DNA of 64,000 nucleotides from Pantoea sp. Ep11b (GTDB lineage Bacteria > Pseudomonadota > Gammaproteobacteria > Enterobacterales > Enterobacteriaceae): positions 1,178,001 to 1,242,000 of the forward strand of contig NZ_CP160631.1 in the NCBI RefSeq assembly GCF_040783975.1, in the 5' to 3' direction. Shown here one piece after another: positions 9,211-23,352 of this stretch. Within the stretch, counting starts at the first letter, position 1, and every line of letters begins with the position of its first letter. The translations under genes and the position numbers were made by a program. The notes under the pieces are model-generated. The model made no database searches. It was not told the origin of the DNA and was given only the letters and a program-made list of their open reading frames with translations.

Positions 9211-10929
9211 TTACTTATTCAGCGCCTTCAGCAGGAACGTAACGATTTCATCCTGTTTGATCATCTGCTTCTCGCCGCCACGACGGGATTTATATTCAAT
9301 CTCCTGGTTGTCGAGATTGCGATCGCCGATGACGATGGTGTGCGGCACACCAATCAGTTCCATATCTGCGAACATCACGCCCGGACGCTCTTTACGGTCA
9401 TCCAGGATCACCTCAACGCCTTTAGCGCGCAGGGTGGCGTACAGCTCTTCCGCCAGCTCTTTCACACGGAACGATTTCTGCATATTCATCGGCAGGATAG
9501 CCACCTCGAAAGGCGCCAGCGCATCTGGCCAGATGATGCCGCGCTCGTCGTGGTTCTGCTCAATCGCGGCTGCGACCACGCGGGTGATGCCGATGCCGTA
9601 GCAACCCATGCTCATCACCTGGTTACGACCATCTTCGCCCTGTACAGAGGCTTTCAGCGCGTCAGAATATTTGGTGCCGAGCTGGAAAATATGACCCACT
9701 TCAATGCCGCGTTTAATCTGCAGCGTGCCTTTGCCATCCGGGCTTAAATCGCCTTCAACCACGTTGCGGATATCGGCAACGCTGGCCATCGGCAGATCGC
9801 GCTCCCAGTTAATGCCGAAGTAGTGCTTACCGTCGATGTTAGCCCCGGCGCTGAAATCGCTCATCTTCGCCACGGTACGGTCGGCAATAACTGGCATCTG
9901 CAGACCTACCGGGCCGATTGAGCCTGGTCCGGCACCCACGGCGGCGCGGATCTCTTCTTCTGTGGCGAACACCAGCGGTGACGCGACGATAGCCGATTTT
10001 TCCGCTTTGATTTCGTTAAGCTGATGATCGCCGCGAACCAGCAGGGCAACCAGCGCATGACCGCTCTCTTCAGCACCTTTGACAATCAGCGTCTTCACGG
10101 TCTTTTCTACCGGCACACTGAACTGCTCAACCAGCTCTGCGATAGTTTTTGCATCTGGCGTCTCAACCAGCTGCATCGCCTGCGAAGGGGCGGCACGCTC
10201 ACCGGCGGGTGCGACGGCTTCGGCCAGCTCAATATTGGCGGCGTAATCCGACTCGGTAGAGAAGATCACATCATCTTCACCGCTCTGGGCCAGAACCTGG
10301 AACTCATGCGAGGCGCTGCCGCCGATTGAGCCGGTGTCGGCCTGCACGGCGCGGAAATCCAGACCCATACGGCTGAAGATCTGGCTGTAGGCGCGGTACA
10401 TCGCATCGTAGGTTTCCTGCAGCGATTCCTGCGAAACGTGGAAGGAGTAAGCGTCTTTCATCGTAAATTCGCGTGAGCGCATCACACCAAAACGCGGACG
10501 CACTTCGTCGCGGAATTTGGTCTGGATCTGATACAGATTGAGCGGCAGCTGCTTGTAAGAGCTCAGCTCATTGCGGATCAGGTCAGTGACCACCTCTTCA
10601 TGCGTCGGACCCAGCACGAACGGACGCTCATGACGATCTGCGATACGCAACAGTTCCGGGCCATACTCCTCCCAGCGACCGCTCTCCTGCCACAGGTCGG
10701 CGGGCTGCACAACCGGCATTAAAATCTCAACCGCGCCCGCGTTGTTCATCTCTTCGCGAACGATGTTTTCAACTTTTTTCAGCACACGAACCCCGGTCGG
10801 TAACCAGGTGTAGAGGCCGGAAGCCAGTTTGCGGATCATACCGGCGCGCAGCATCAGCTGGTGGCTAATCACTTCAGCGTCGGAAGGCGTCTCTTTCTGA
10901 GTAGAGAGCAGATATTGAGTAGTGCGCAT
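9211..10929 (-). CDS. proS: prolyl-tRNA synthetase
   Basis: This is a class II aminoacyl-tRNA synthetase charging tRNA-Pro. Its 572 aa match the bacterial-type enzyme. The N-terminal catalytic domain begins [15 protein letters not shown] and carries motif 1 and motif 2 ([23 protein letters not shown]). An editing insertion domain occupies about residues 225-405, and motif 3 (GIGITR) and the anticodon-binding domain follow. It is transcribed convergently with arfB. Confidence 0.98.
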   Translation of the reverse strand: MRTTQYLLSTQKETPSDAEVISHQLMLRAGMIRKLASGLYTWLPTGVRVLKKVENIVREEMNNAGAVEILMPVVQPADLWQESGRWEEYGPELLRIADRHERPFVLGPTHEEVVTDLIRNELSSYKQLPLNLYQIQTKFRDEVRPRFGVMRSREFTMKDAYSFHVSQESLQETYDAMYRAYSQIFSRMGLDFRAVQADTGSIGGSASHEFQVLAQSGEDDVIFSTESDYAANIELAEAVAPAGERAAPSQAMQLVETPDAKTIAELVEQFSVPVEKTVKTLIVKGAEESGHALVALLVRGDHQLNEIKAEKSAIVASPLVFATEEEIRAAVGAGPGSIGPVGLQMPVIADRTVAKMSDFSAGANIDGKHYFGINWERDLPMASVADIRNVVEGDLSPDGKGTLQIKRGIEVGHIFQLGTKYSDALKASVQGEDGRNQVMSMGCYGIGITRVVAAAIEQNHDERGIIWPDALAPFEVAILPMNMQKSFRVKELAEELYATLRAKGVEVILDDRKERPGVMFADMELIGVPHTIVIGDRNLDNQEIEYKSRRGGEKQMIKQDEIVTFLLKALNK

Positions 10930-11018
10930 TGATTACGGTTCCAGTTAATCGGAAAGTCACAGACAGAATTTTGCTGGCGGCTAGTGTACCAGTGAGATCA
11001 CCGGCTCAAAAGCGGGTT

Positions 11019-11723
11019 TTAACGCGGGTCGATAGCGATCACTTCCGTACCGGCATCATCAACACGCCAGCGGACATTAAAATCCATCAGCCAGGCCGCA
11101 TATTCCCGATCCAGGGTTTCGCCCTGACGATAAGCGGGACGGGGATCCTGGGCCAGCACCTCACGAATAAAACGGGCGAGATGGGGATAGCGCGACTGCT
11201 GCTGGAGCTGCTCCTGCGCCCGGGCAGAAAAGCGAACCGGCATGTCAGCCGCCGGGGCGTTCGGGGCAAAACCCGCACGGGCATCGGGCACGGCTTCGGC
11301 AAACGGCAGATAAGGCTTGATATCCACGACCGGGGTGCCGTCGACCAGATCCAGACTGCCCAGCTGCAGGATCACCTGCTGTTTTTCCATCCTGATCCCT
11401 TTCAGCTCGACCAGCGACATGCCAATAGGGTTGGGACGGAACGTTGAGCGGGTGGCAAACACGCCCATGCGCGCATTACCGCCCAGCCGGGGAGGGCGAA
11501 CGGTCGGCCGCCAGCCGCCTGCCATCGTCTGATGGAAGACAAACAGCAGCCAGAGATGGCTGAAATCTTCCAGCCCGCGCACCGCCTCCGGCTGATTGTA
11601 GGGGGCCTGCAGATGGAGTTCGCCGACGCCATCCTGCACAAGACCGGGCTGGCGCGGAACGGCAAACTTCTCTTTCCAGGGGGAACGGATCACCCCGATC
11701 TGCGCGAAGGCAAATTCACTCAT
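11019..11723 (-). CDS. trmO: tRNA (adenine(37)-N6)-methyltransferase
   Basis: TrmO (TsaA/YaeB) uses S-adenosylmethionine to methylate t6A37 to m6t6A in tRNA-Thr. The 234-aa protein starts MSEFAFAQIGVIRSPWKEKF and has the conserved beta-barrel core GGNARMGVFATRSTFRPNP. The ATG at 11723 overlaps the rcsF stop (ATGA), which suggests translational coupling. Eleven extra in-frame codons upstream lie inside rcsF and were excluded. Confidence 0.95.
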   Translation of the reverse strand: MSEFAFAQIGVIRSPWKEKFAVPRQPGLVQDGVGELHLQAPYNQPEAVRGLEDFSHLWLLFVFHQTMAGGWRPTVRPPRLGGNARMGVFATRSTFRPNPIGMSLVELKGIRMEKQQVILQLGSLDLVDGTPVVDIKPYLPFAEAVPDARAGFAPNAPAADMPVRFSARAQEQLQQQSRYPHLARFIREVLAQDPRPAYRQGETLDREYAAWLMDFNVRWRVDDAGTEVIAIDPR

Positions 11724-12118
11724 TGATTGCTGACTTTGAGTGCAGATCCCTGACATACCGCCTGACGATAGCAGCCAGGTGTGCCGGTCACGATTTCACA
11801 CTTATGGAGCAGCACCGCATTCGCTTTCATCTGTGATGCTTTGATCTGCAGGCGTTTACGGGCGGTGGCAATATTGGCTGGCGAGTTCTGGTTGCTGAGC
11901 TGGCAATCTTCAGCGGAGACTTCACCGAGATCGCGGAAGGGTTTGCTGACCAGATCGGTGGCGTCGGTATAGAGCTTAACCGGAGCCGGACGTGCCGCAG
12001 GTTTGCGGGCCGGTTCACTGGACTGCTGCGGCCGGGACGGTGCGCTGCTTATCGGGTGATACTCATGAACACACCCTGTCAGCATCAATGCTAACAAGCA
12101 GAGCGGTAAAAAACGCAT
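11720..12118 (-). CDS. rcsF: outer membrane lipoprotein sensor of the Rcs phosphorelay
   Basis: RcsF senses envelope stress at the outer membrane and activates the Rcs phosphorelay by relieving IgaA inhibition of RcsC. A lipoprotein signal peptide (residues 1 to about 15) ends in the lipobox LTGC. A proline-rich linker follows, then a globular domain with the four cysteines (EDC, HKC, PGC, AVC) that form two non-consecutive disulphides in the family. The start at 12118 (MRFLPL) gives 132 aa, the usual length. The gene directly precedes trmO. Confidence 0.95.
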   Translation of the reverse strand: MRFLPLCLLALMLTGCVHEYHPISSAPSRPQQSSEPARKPAARPAPVKLYTDATDLVSKPFRDLGEVSAEDCQLSNQNSPANIATARKRLQIKASQMKANAVLLHKCEIVTGTPGCYRQAVCQGSALKVSNQ

Positions 12119-12206
12119 GGCAACATCCTCAGGTTTCAAAAAGTGGCGTTATTGAAACAAGGACACGAATAAATAACAAGTCGGGGAGGGGGGCCAGTAA
12201 CAGAAA

Positions 12207-12225
12207 GGGCGGCATAGCGCCGCCC
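12207..12225 (-). terminator. probable terminator of metNIQ
   Basis: A 7-bp stem (GGGCGGC / GCCGCCC) with a 5-nt loop is followed on the minus strand by TTTCTGTT. It is located between metQ and rcsF. Confidence 0.65.
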
Positions 12226-12246
12226 TCAGGGAGATGAATCGCTGAA

Positions 12247-13062
12247 TTACCAGCCTTTTACGGCGCCGCCGTTGAAGACTTTGTTAGCGGCTTCGTTGAC
12301 TTCGTCAGACTGGTAAGCCTGAACGAATTTCTTCACGTTTTCCGCATCTTTGTTATCTTCGCGCGCCACAATCAGGTTCACGTAAGGGGAATCTTTATCT
12401 TCGACGAAGATGCCATCTTTCGCAGGCGTCAGGCCAATCTGGCTGGCGTACGTAGTGTTGATCACCGCCAGGGCGATTTGCTGATCGTCCAGTGAACGTG
12501 GCAGCTGCGGTGCTTCCAGCTCAACAATTTTCAGATGCTTTGGATTCTCAGTGATGTCCAGCGCGGTGGGCAGCAGGCCTGTGCCCTCTTTCAGTTTGAT
12601 CAGACCCACTTTCTGCAGCAGCAGCAGGGTACGGCCCAGGTTGGTAGGATCGTTGGGAATCGCGATCTGTGCGCCATCCTGCAGTTCATCCAGGGATTTG
12701 ATCTTCTTCGAGTAGCCGGCGATGGGGTAAACGAAGGAGTTACCCACTGAAACCAGCTTATAGCCTCGATCCTTGATCTGCTGATCCAGATAAGGCTTAT
12801 GCTGGAAGGCATTGACGTCGATGTCGCCTTTGCTCAGCGCTTCGTTCGGCAATACATAGTCGTTGAAGGTCACCAGCTCAACGTCCAGACCATATTTATC
12901 TTTGGCGACTTTCTGCGCCGCTTCAGCAACCTGCTGCTCAGCGCCGACAATTACGCCGACTTTAATATGGTTAGGATCTTTCTCTTTTTGATCGCATCCT
13001 GCCAGCGCAATCGCGCCAATCAGGGCACCCACAGCGGCAATTTTTTTAAATCTGAAAGACAT
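12247..13062 (-). CDS. metQ: D/L-methionine-binding lipoprotein of MetNIQ
   Basis: MetQ is the substrate-binding lipoprotein of the MetNIQ importer. It is anchored at the periplasmic face after processing at the lipobox LAGC (Cys23). The 271-aa protein matches the NlpA/MetQ family throughout (KVGVIVGAEQQVAE near the mature N-terminus, AVINTTYASQIG in the C-terminal lobe). It is the last gene of metN-metI-metQ, 31 nt after metI. Confidence 0.97.
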   Translation of the reverse strand: MSFRFKKIAAVGALIGAIALAGCDQKEKDPNHIKVGVIVGAEQQVAEAAQKVAKDKYGLDVELVTFNDYVLPNEALSKGDIDVNAFQHKPYLDQQIKDRGYKLVSVGNSFVYPIAGYSKKIKSLDELQDGAQIAIPNDPTNLGRTLLLLQKVGLIKLKEGTGLLPTALDITENPKHLKIVELEAPQLPRSLDDQQIALAVINTTYASQIGLTPAKDGIFVEDKDSPYVNLIVAREDNKDAENVKKFVQAYQSDEVNEAANKVFNGGAVKGW

Positions 13063-13093
13063 ATCCTTTCCTTAATAATGTGATATTGCTGGC

Positions 13094-13747
13094 TTACTTA
13101 TGGGACACAGCACGCACGATGCGGTCGCCACAGAACTGAATGAGATACACCAAAACCACTAACAACACCAATACTGTATTCATCACGGTCGCGTTATATC
13201 CGATATAACCATACTGATAACCGATCTGGCCCAGACCACCGGCTCCGACCGCGCCACCCATGGCGGAGTAACCAACCAGGGTAATCAGGGTAATGGTCGC
13301 CGCATTCACCAGGCCCGGCATCGCTTCCGGCAGCAGGACTTTGCGGATGATCTGAATCGGCGTAGCGCCCATGGCGCGTGACGCCTCAATCAGTCCGGTA
13401 GGCAGTTCCAGCAGGGCATTTTCCACCATACGCGCGATAAAGGGCGCGGCACCGACGGTCAAGGGCACGATGGCCGCCTGCAGTCCGATTGAGGTGCCCA
13501 CAATGACGCGCGTAAAGGGGATCATCCAGACCAGTAAGATAATGAAAGGAATGGAGCGGAAGATGTTCACCAGCGCGGAGAGCACGCGGTAAAGCCCCTG
13601 ATTCTGCAGAATCTGTCCCGGACGGGTAACATAGAGCAGAACGCCGACCGGCAGACCCAGAACAAAACCGAAAAAGCCTGAGACGAAGGTCATCATCAGC
13701 GTTTCCCACACGCCCCGTCCCAGCAACCACATCATCGCTTCAGACAT
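13094..13747 (-). CDS. metI: methionine ABC transporter permease
   Basis: MetI is the inner-membrane permease of the methionine importer. Its 217 aa contain about five hydrophobic segments and the EAA coupling motif ([22 protein letters not shown]) that contacts MetN. It overlaps the end of metN by 8 nt and is followed by metQ. Confidence 0.97.
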   Translation of the reverse strand: MSEAMMWLLGRGVWETLMMTFVSGFFGFVLGLPVGVLLYVTRPGQILQNQGLYRVLSALVNIFRSIPFIILLVWMIPFTRVIVGTSIGLQAAIVPLTVGAAPFIARMVENALLELPTGLIEASRAMGATPIQIIRKVLLPEAMPGLVNAATITLITLVGYSAMGGAVGAGGLGQIGYQYGYIGYNATVMNTVLVLLVVLVYLIQFCGDRIVRAVSHK

Positions 13748-14771
13748 AACCTAACACCTCTACTTTCACATGATTCTCCTGCAGCCAGGCGATGGCCTCG
13801 CTGATATCGCTTTCTGTACCGTGCATCTCGGCCAGCATAATGCCGAACTTCACGCCACCGGCGTAATCCATCTGGGCACTGATAATGTTGTTGTTAACGT
13901 TATAACGGCGGGCCGCTTCGGAAAGCAGGGGAGCATCGACCGATTTACCGGTGAACTCCAGTCGCAGCAACGGCACGGTGCCGTCAGCGGCGGTGGCCGA
14001 CAAACGCTGCTGATAATCGTCCGGGATATCCAGATGCAGCGTGGACTGAATAAACTGCTGCGCCAGCGGCGTTTTAGGGTGAGAGAAGACCTCGCTGACG
14101 CTGTCTTTCTCAATCAGTTCACCCTGGCTGATGACCGCAACCTGATCGCAGATGCGTTTCACCACATCCATCTCATGGGTGATCAGCAGAATGGTCAGCC
14201 CCAGACGACGGTTAATGTCTTTCAGTAACTCCAGGATAGAGCGGGTGGTTGCCGGGTCCAGCGCGCTGGTGGCTTCATCACACAGCAGGACTTTAGGGTT
14301 GCTCGCCAGCGCACGGGCAATGGCAACACGCTGCTTCTGTCCGCCCGACAGGTTGGCGGGCCAGGCATCATGCTTATCTGACAATCCCACCAGTTCCAGC
14401 AGCTCAGCAACGCGGGCGTTGATCTGCGCGCGGGAGAGATTGCCGAGCTCCAGGGGCAGAGAGACGTTACCCGCAACGGTACGGGAGTTCATCAGGTTGA
14501 AGTGCTGAAAGATCATGCCAATCTGACGACGCGCCTGGGTGAGCTGACGCTCATTCAGCGCCGTGAGATCGGTGCCGTCAACCAGTACACGGCCCGAGGT
14601 CGGGCGCTCCAGCAGGTTAACGCAGCGGATCAGCGTACTTTTACCGGCACCGGAAGCCCCGATGACGCCATAAATTTGTCCGGCAGGCACATGCAGGCTG
14701 ACATCATTTAATGCCGCTATGGTTCGCGTGCCCTGCTGGAAGACCTTGGTGATATTTTCTAGTTTAATCAT
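13740..14771 (-). CDS. metN: methionine ABC transporter ATPase
   Basis: MetN powers the methionine importer. It has Walker [10 protein letters not shown] near residues 38-46, the signature LSGGQKQR, Walker [13 protein letters not shown] and the C-terminal NIL/ACT-type domain (about 265-343), which in the family binds methionine and causes transinhibition. The 343-aa length is standard. It is the first gene of metNIQ, and MetJ boxes lie about 75-100 bp upstream. Confidence 0.97.
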   Translation of the reverse strand: MIKLENITKVFQQGTRTIAALNDVSLHVPAGQIYGVIGASGAGKSTLIRCVNLLERPTSGRVLVDGTDLTALNERQLTQARRQIGMIFQHFNLMNSRTVAGNVSLPLELGNLSRAQINARVAELLELVGLSDKHDAWPANLSGGQKQRVAIARALASNPKVLLCDEATSALDPATTRSILELLKDINRRLGLTILLITHEMDVVKRICDQVAVISQGELIEKDSVSEVFSHPKTPLAQQFIQSTLHLDIPDDYQQRLSATAADGTVPLLRLEFTGKSVDAPLLSEAARRYNVNNNIISAQMDYAGGVKFGIMLAEMHGTESDISEAIAWLQENHVKVEVLGYV

Positions 14772-14846
14772 TGTGTTATTTATTATCGTGTTGCGTGGTC
14801 CGTGGTGTGGGAAACCTCGTCGCTTTTAGTCGATATAAAGCTGAAT

Positions 14847-14870
14847 GGATGTTAAGGCATCCAGACGTCT
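14847..14870 (-). promoter_or_regulatory. tandem MetJ boxes upstream of metNIQ
   Basis: The perfect met box AGACGTCT is at 14863-14870. It is flanked by degenerate 8-bp units AGGCATCC (14855-14862) and GGATGTTA (14847-14854). The arrangement matches known MetJ operators, so repression by MetJ with S-adenosylmethionine is expected. Confidence 0.85.
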
Positions 14871-14959
14871 AAATCAATCGAAGTGATACAATCTGGCATT
14901 CTCCCTTTTATCGCAATCATGCGATACTGATCGGCATTATCTACAGCAGGAGTTTCTAC

Positions 14960-15520
14960 GTGGCGAATAAAGTCCCCGCTATTTTTCTTGATCGTGATGG
15001 CACCCTTAATGTCGACAATGGCTACGTCCATGAGATCGACAACTTTCAGTTTATTGATGGCACGATTGAAGCGCTGCAACAGCTGAAAGCCATGGGCTAT
15101 GCGCTGGTGGTGGTCACCAACCAGTCTGGCATTGCCCGCGGTATGTTTACCGAAGATACCTTTATGCAGCTGACGGAATGGATGGACTGGTCGCTGGCCG
15201 ATCGCGACGTGGATCTCGATGGCATCTATTTCTGTCCCCATCATCCCGACGCAACAGTTGAAGAGTTTCGTCAGGCGTGTGACTGCCGCAAACCTCAGCC
15301 GGGCATGCTGCTGATGGCACAGGAAGAGCTGAACATTGATATGGCTGCTTCTTATATGGTGGGCGACAAGCTGGAAGATATGCTGGCAGGGCAGGCCGCT
15401 GGTGTCGGAACAAAAGTGCTGGTGCGCAGTGGGAAGCCGGTGACGGCCCAAGGAGAAGCTGCAGCAGATTGGGTGTTAAACAGTCTGGCAGAGCTGCCGG
15501 CGCGCATTAAAAAGGGGTAA
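14960..15520 (+). CDS. gmhB: D-glycero-beta-D-manno-heptose-1,7-bisphosphate 7-phosphatase
   Basis: GmhB dephosphorylates heptose bisphosphate during synthesis of ADP-heptose for lipopolysaccharide inner core. gmhA, for an earlier step, is at 52.1 kb. This HAD-superfamily enzyme has nucleophile motif FLDRDGT (Asp10 and Asp12 region) and a zinc-binding set CPHH ... CDCRKP. The GTG start has AGGAG upstream and gives 186 aa. It lies directly before the rRNA operon, as in E. coli. Confidence 0.96.
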   Translation: MANKVPAIFLDRDGTLNVDNGYVHEIDNFQFIDGTIEALQQLKAMGYALVVVTNQSGIARGMFTEDTFMQLTEWMDWSLADRDVDLDGIYFCPHHPDATVEEFRQACDCRKPQPGMLLMAQEELNIDMAASYMVGDKLEDMLAGQAAGVGTKVLVRSGKPVTAQGEAAADWVLNSLAELPARIKKG

Positions 15521-15574
15521 AACGGCGCTTTTGTGCAAATTTCAGGCGAACAGAAAAAAAGTCTCAATTTGCAC

Positions 15575-15602
15575 TTGCGCTATCTGAACCGTTCCCTATA
15601 AT
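15575..15602 (+). promoter_or_regulatory. rrn P1 promoter
   Basis: A -35 TTGCGC (15575-15580), a 16-bp spacer and -10 TATAAT (15597-15602) are followed by the GC-rich discriminator GCGCCTCC. This matches enterobacterial rrn P1 promoters, which are subject to stringent control. Confidence 0.88.
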
Positions 15603-15692
15603 GCGCCTCCATCAACACGGCACACCGGCAACGGGAAACGCGTTGAAGGCACAGGAGACTGCACCGCCGGAGAAAACTTCTGAAAAAAGAGG

Positions 15693-15720
15693 TTGACTCT
15701 GAAGGAGGAAAGCGTAATAT
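15693..15720 (+). promoter_or_regulatory. rrn P2 promoter
   Basis: A -35 TTGACT (15693-15698), a 16-bp spacer and -10 TAATAT (15715-15720) lie about 118 bp downstream of P1. The 405-bp region 15521-15926 otherwise holds only the rRNA leader. Confidence 0.83.
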
Positions 15721-15759
15721 ACGCCACCTCGCGACAGGACGCTAACGCACTGTTCGCAC

Positions 15760-15772
15760 TGCTCTTTAACAA
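15760..15772 (+). promoter_or_regulatory. rrn leader boxA antitermination site
   Basis: TGCTCTTTAACAA is the boxA element recognised in the RNA by NusB/NusE for rRNA antitermination. A second copy lies in the 16S-23S spacer. Confidence 0.85.
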
Positions 15773-15926
15773 TTTATCAGACAATCTGTGTGGGCACTCG
15801 CAGGATTGATATCAGCGTCTCCGGACGCAAAAAAATATCAAAGCCTCACGAGTGAACACATAATGAAATTCATTATGACGTTTTACAGATGAGCATCGCT
15901 GCACTCGTTGCAGCAAATCAAACTTT

Positions 15927-17466
<1,540 letters not shown>

Positions 17467-17554
17467 CCTTAAGATACCTCTCCGCGAAGTGCTCACACAG
17501 ATTGTCTGATAGAAAGTAATGAGCAGGACGGCTGCGAAGTCGTGACACTATCGT

Positions 17555-17629
17555 GTCCCCTTCGTCTAGCGGTTAGGACTCCGCCCTTTCACGGCGGCAA
17601 CAGGGGTTCGAATCCCCTAGGGGACGCCA
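17555..17629 (+). tRNA. tRNA-Glu (UUC) in rRNA spacer
   Basis: A 75-nt cloverleaf with acceptor stem GTCCCCT / AGGGGAC, anticodon TTC in the loop CCTTTCAC, T-loop GGTTCGAATCC and encoded CCA. It is the single tRNA in the 16S-23S spacer. Confidence 0.96.
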
Positions 17630-17715
17630 CCTGCTTGGTGACAGGTGAAAGGTGTCTCCACAGTATCTCAAAACCGGTTCGGCTGCGTAAGCGGCGGAGG
17701 CGCGTTTGAGATATT

Positions 17716-17728
17716 TGCTCTTTAACAA
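17716..17728 (+). promoter_or_regulatory. boxA in 16S-23S spacer
   Basis: TGCTCTTTAACAA repeats the leader boxA between tRNA-Glu and 23S, as expected for antitermination through the operon. Confidence 0.8.
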
Positions 17729-17857
17729 TCCGGAACAAGCTGAAAATTGAAACGACGTAGCGCGTCATCCCTCCGTAATAAGGGATGACAAGGCGATACG
17801 GTCGGGTCTCTCAAATGCTTGCAGTCTGCAGCGTTGAAAAACGCCTGTGGGTTGTGA

Positions 17858-20762
<2,905 letters not shown>

Positions 20763-20849
20763 ACAACGCCAGAGGCGTTTTTGAGAGACGATTTTCAGCC
20801 TGAACCGGATAAGTCTGCGCGGCCCTGTGGCGGCGCGGAAGACAGAATC

Positions 20850-20969
20850 TGCCTGGCGGCTTTAGCGCGGTGGTCCCACCTGACCCCATGCCGAACTCAG
20901 AAGTGAAACGCCGTAGCGCCGATGGTAGTGTGGGGCCTCCCCATGCGAGAGTAGGGAACTGCCAGGCAT
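20850..20969 (+). rRNA. 5S ribosomal RNA
   Basis: A 120-nt RNA from TGCCTGGCGGC to GCCAGGCAT with complementary ends, 87 nt after 23S. Confidence 0.97.
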
Positions 20970-21055
20970 CAAACACGTTCCTTTTCCTCTGACAGGGAAA
21001 ACAAGAAGGAACAGACAGGCATCAGCGAGGCGCTGATGGCTGTGAAAGAACCGGT

Positions 21056-21132
21056 GGAGCGGTAGTTCAGTTGGTTAGAATACCTGCCTGTCACGCAGGG
21101 GGTCGCGGGTTCGAGCCCCGTCCGTTCCGCCA
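21056..21132 (+). tRNA. tRNA-Asp (GUC), distal to 5S
   Basis: A 77-nt tRNA with anticodon GTC in CCTGTCACGC and encoded CCA. It corresponds in place to E. coli aspU of rrnH and is identical to the second tRNA-Asp at 27706-27782. Confidence 0.97.
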
Positions 21133-21141
21133 CTTAATTGG

Positions 21142-21171
21142 AAAGCCCTGACTTAACGGTCAGGGCTTTTT
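21142..21171 (+). terminator. rRNA operon terminator
   Basis: An 11-bp stem (AAAGCCCTGAC / GTCAGGGCTTT) with a 6-nt loop, followed by TT, 9 nt after tRNA-Asp. Confidence 0.88.
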
Positions 21172-21315
21172 CCATTGGATCGCATTCTGCCAGACAGACC
21201 CGCTGATTGATCCTGCCGGAAATCACGTAGTCAGCCACCCAGAGGCACAAAGCCCGCGCGATCCTCTCATCACTCCAGCACTCTCTGCCAGCAGACACTG
21301 CGAAGATCATCGATC

Positions 21316-22218
21316 TCAGCTGCGCCACGTCTGCTCTGCTGTCCACTCACTGAGAAAGTCGATAAAGGCACGCACACGCTGGCTTACGCCGGTATCACTG
21401 TAGTAGACCGCATTGAACGGCATCTCGACCGGCAGACGCTGATCGGCGAGTACTTCCACCAGTTCTCCCGCTGCGAGCTCACGATCGATCATATAATCCG
21501 ACAGACAGGCGAGACCATTGCCGGTCAGGCAGAGCTGCTTGATCGTCTCTCCACTGTTTGAAGAGACAGCCCAGTTTATATCGTAGAGTTCGCCATCCGC
21601 GCGGCTGACCGGCCAGCGATTAAGGCGCGGTGAGTCATCGAAGGCCAGACAGTGATGATTGTCCAGATCCGCGACCTGTTGTGGTGTCCCATGCTCACGC
21701 AGGTAGGCGGGCGAAGCCACGATCCTGCGAAAACTGTTAAACAGCAGCCGGGCCCGCAGGGTAGAGTCGGTCAGATTACCCGCGCGGATCGCGACATCCA
21801 CTTTTCGCTCGATCAGATTGATAAAACTCTCTGAGGAGATCAGCGAAAGGGTGACCCCGGGATAGCGTAGCCGGAAGGGTTTAATCATCGGCATCAGCAG
21901 ATGAAGAATGACCGGTGTCGCGGCATCCACCCGCAGCAATCCTTTTGGCTCCTGCAGACTTTCGATTAAGTCGTTCTCTGCCGTCGCCATCTCCTGCAAA
22001 AAACGCTGAACGTGCCGGAAGTAGCGCTCGCCCTCCTGCGTCAGCGCCAGCTGGCGTGTCGTGCGGGTCAGCAGGGCGATACCCAGCTTGTTTTCCAGCT
22101 TTTTGATGGTCCTGCTGACGGCTGAGTTGGCCATCTGCAGTTGCTCCGCAGCACGGCTGAAACTCCCGCTTTCGACTACGCTGACAAACACCTGTAGTTC
22201 GTCAGAAGATGCCTTCAT
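21316..22218 (-). CDS. yafC: LysR-family transcriptional regulator YafC
   Basis: This 300-aa regulator has an N-terminal winged HTH (residues 1-65, [20 protein letters not shown]) and a C-terminal periplasmic-binding-like effector domain. It matches E. coli YafC closely, including [13 protein letters not shown] and [11 protein letters not shown]. The ATG at 22218 has GGAGGAAGG upstream. It is divergent from yafD. Effector and targets are unknown. The E. coli neighbour dkgB is not present. Confidence 0.93.
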   Translation of the reverse strand: MKASSDELQVFVSVVESGSFSRAAEQLQMANSAVSRTIKKLENKLGIALLTRTTRQLALTQEGERYFRHVQRFLQEMATAENDLIESLQEPKGLLRVDAATPVILHLLMPMIKPFRLRYPGVTLSLISSESFINLIERKVDVAIRAGNLTDSTLRARLLFNSFRRIVASPAYLREHGTPQQVADLDNHHCLAFDDSPRLNRWPVSRADGELYDINWAVSSNSGETIKQLCLTGNGLACLSDYMIDRELAAGELVEVLADQRLPVEMPFNAVYYSDTGVSQRVRAFIDFLSEWTAEQTWRS

Positions 22219-22466
22219 CCTTCCTCCCTGCAGTGACGTGGCCTGCACGTCCGTTTATGACCGACAATAAGATCGTAACCAGTATAGGCGTCCGTAGCAC
22301 TTGCCCCCGATCTGCCCCGATTTGCTTAGCAAACCTCACGAGACGGTTTTATGCTGGAAAAGGGTGATGAATTCTGACATTCACCTGCATCCATTGAAAC
22401 CCCGGTCTAAAATCCCTATAACAGACAGGTGTTAACTGTAATCTGAATCCTCAGCCAGGCGGGAAA

Positions 22467-23258
22467 GTGCGCAAAAAAACTTATGCAATGCGATATGTAG
22501 CAGGACAACCAGTGGAGCAGATCTTTCCACCTGGCGCGATGCTTCATCTCGGTCAGGCACTGCCTCCCGGCGCGCCATTGCCTGCGCATCCCACTCTCAA
22601 GGTTCTGGTATGGAATATTTTCAAGCAGCAGCGTGCAGACTGGATGTCGGTTCTGGAAGGGTTTGGTAAGGACGCTCACCTGGTGTTACTGCAGGAAGCC
22701 CAGACCACACCTGAACTGGTGCAGTTTGCGACCACCAATTATCTGGCTGCCGATCAGGTACCCGCCTTTGTGCTGCCTCAGCATCCCTCTGGGGTGATGA
22801 CGCTGGCCTCAGCCCATCCGGTCTACTGCTGTCCGTTACGCGAGCGTGAGCCGCTGCTGAGGCTCGCTAAGTCGGCCCTGGTCACAGCCTACCCTTTGCC
22901 AGCCGGTGAAATGCTGATGGTGGTTAACATCCACGCGGTCAACTTCAGTCTGGGCGTTGACGTCTACAGCAAACAGCTGGGGCCGATCGGCGAACAGATT
23001 ATGCATCATCAGGGGCCAGTGATTATGGCCGGGGATTTCAACGCCTGGAGCCGTCAGCGCATCAACGCCCTCTACCGTTTTGCCCAGCGAATGAAGCTGA
23101 AAGAGGTGATGTTTACGGCTGACCATCGGCGTAAAGCCTTTGGCCGCCCGCTGGACTTCGTCTTCTATCGCGATCTCAGCGTCAGTGAGGCTTCTGTACT
23201 GGTGACGCGCGCATCCGACCATAATCCCTTACTGGTGGAGTTCAGTTCAGGACGCTAG
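22467..23258 (+). CDS. yafD: endonuclease/exonuclease/phosphatase family protein YafD (GTG start)
   Basis: This 263-aa protein is nearly collinear with E. coli YafD. The EEP fold core includes [23 protein letters not shown] and the terminal [10 protein letters not shown], which are the usual metal and phosphate-binding motifs. Its substrate is unknown. The start is GTG with CAGGCGGG just upstream, and the following residues [14 protein letters not shown] are conserved. E. coli has yafE downstream; here the gene converges directly on mltD. Confidence 0.92.
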   Translation: MRKKTYAMRYVAGQPVEQIFPPGAMLHLGQALPPGAPLPAHPTLKVLVWNIFKQQRADWMSVLEGFGKDAHLVLLQEAQTTPELVQFATTNYLAADQVPAFVLPQHPSGVMTLASAHPVYCCPLREREPLLRLAKSALVTAYPLPAGEMLMVVNIHAVNFSLGVDVYSKQLGPIGEQIMHHQGPVIMAGDFNAWSRQRINALYRFAQRMKLKEVMFTADHRRKAFGRPLDFVFYRDLSVSEASVLVTRASDHNPLLVEFSSGR

Positions 23259-23319
23259 CGCGGCACTGGCCCTCTGTCTGCCAGAGAAGGGAGGGGGGCT
23301 GGCGGAGGGATAAAAACAA

Positions 23320-23345
23320 AAAAGGCTGACATTTGTCAGCCTTTT
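23320..23345. terminator. bidirectional terminator between yafD and mltD
   Basis: A 12-bp perfect stem (AAAAGGCTGACA / TGTCAGCCTTTT) has an A run before and a T run within the distal arm, giving T tracts for both convergent genes. Confidence 0.88.
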
Positions 23346-23352
23346 CAACGTA

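Noticed and set aside
10929..11447. 172-aa open frame on the plus strand upstream of proS
   Set aside because: It runs antisense through trmO and has a low-complexity arginine/glycine-rich translation typical of shadow frames.
21134..21346. 70-aa minus-strand frame between tRNA-Asp and yafC
   Set aside because: It spans the rRNA operon terminator and the 3' end of yafC, has no ribosome site I can see, and I recognise no relative.
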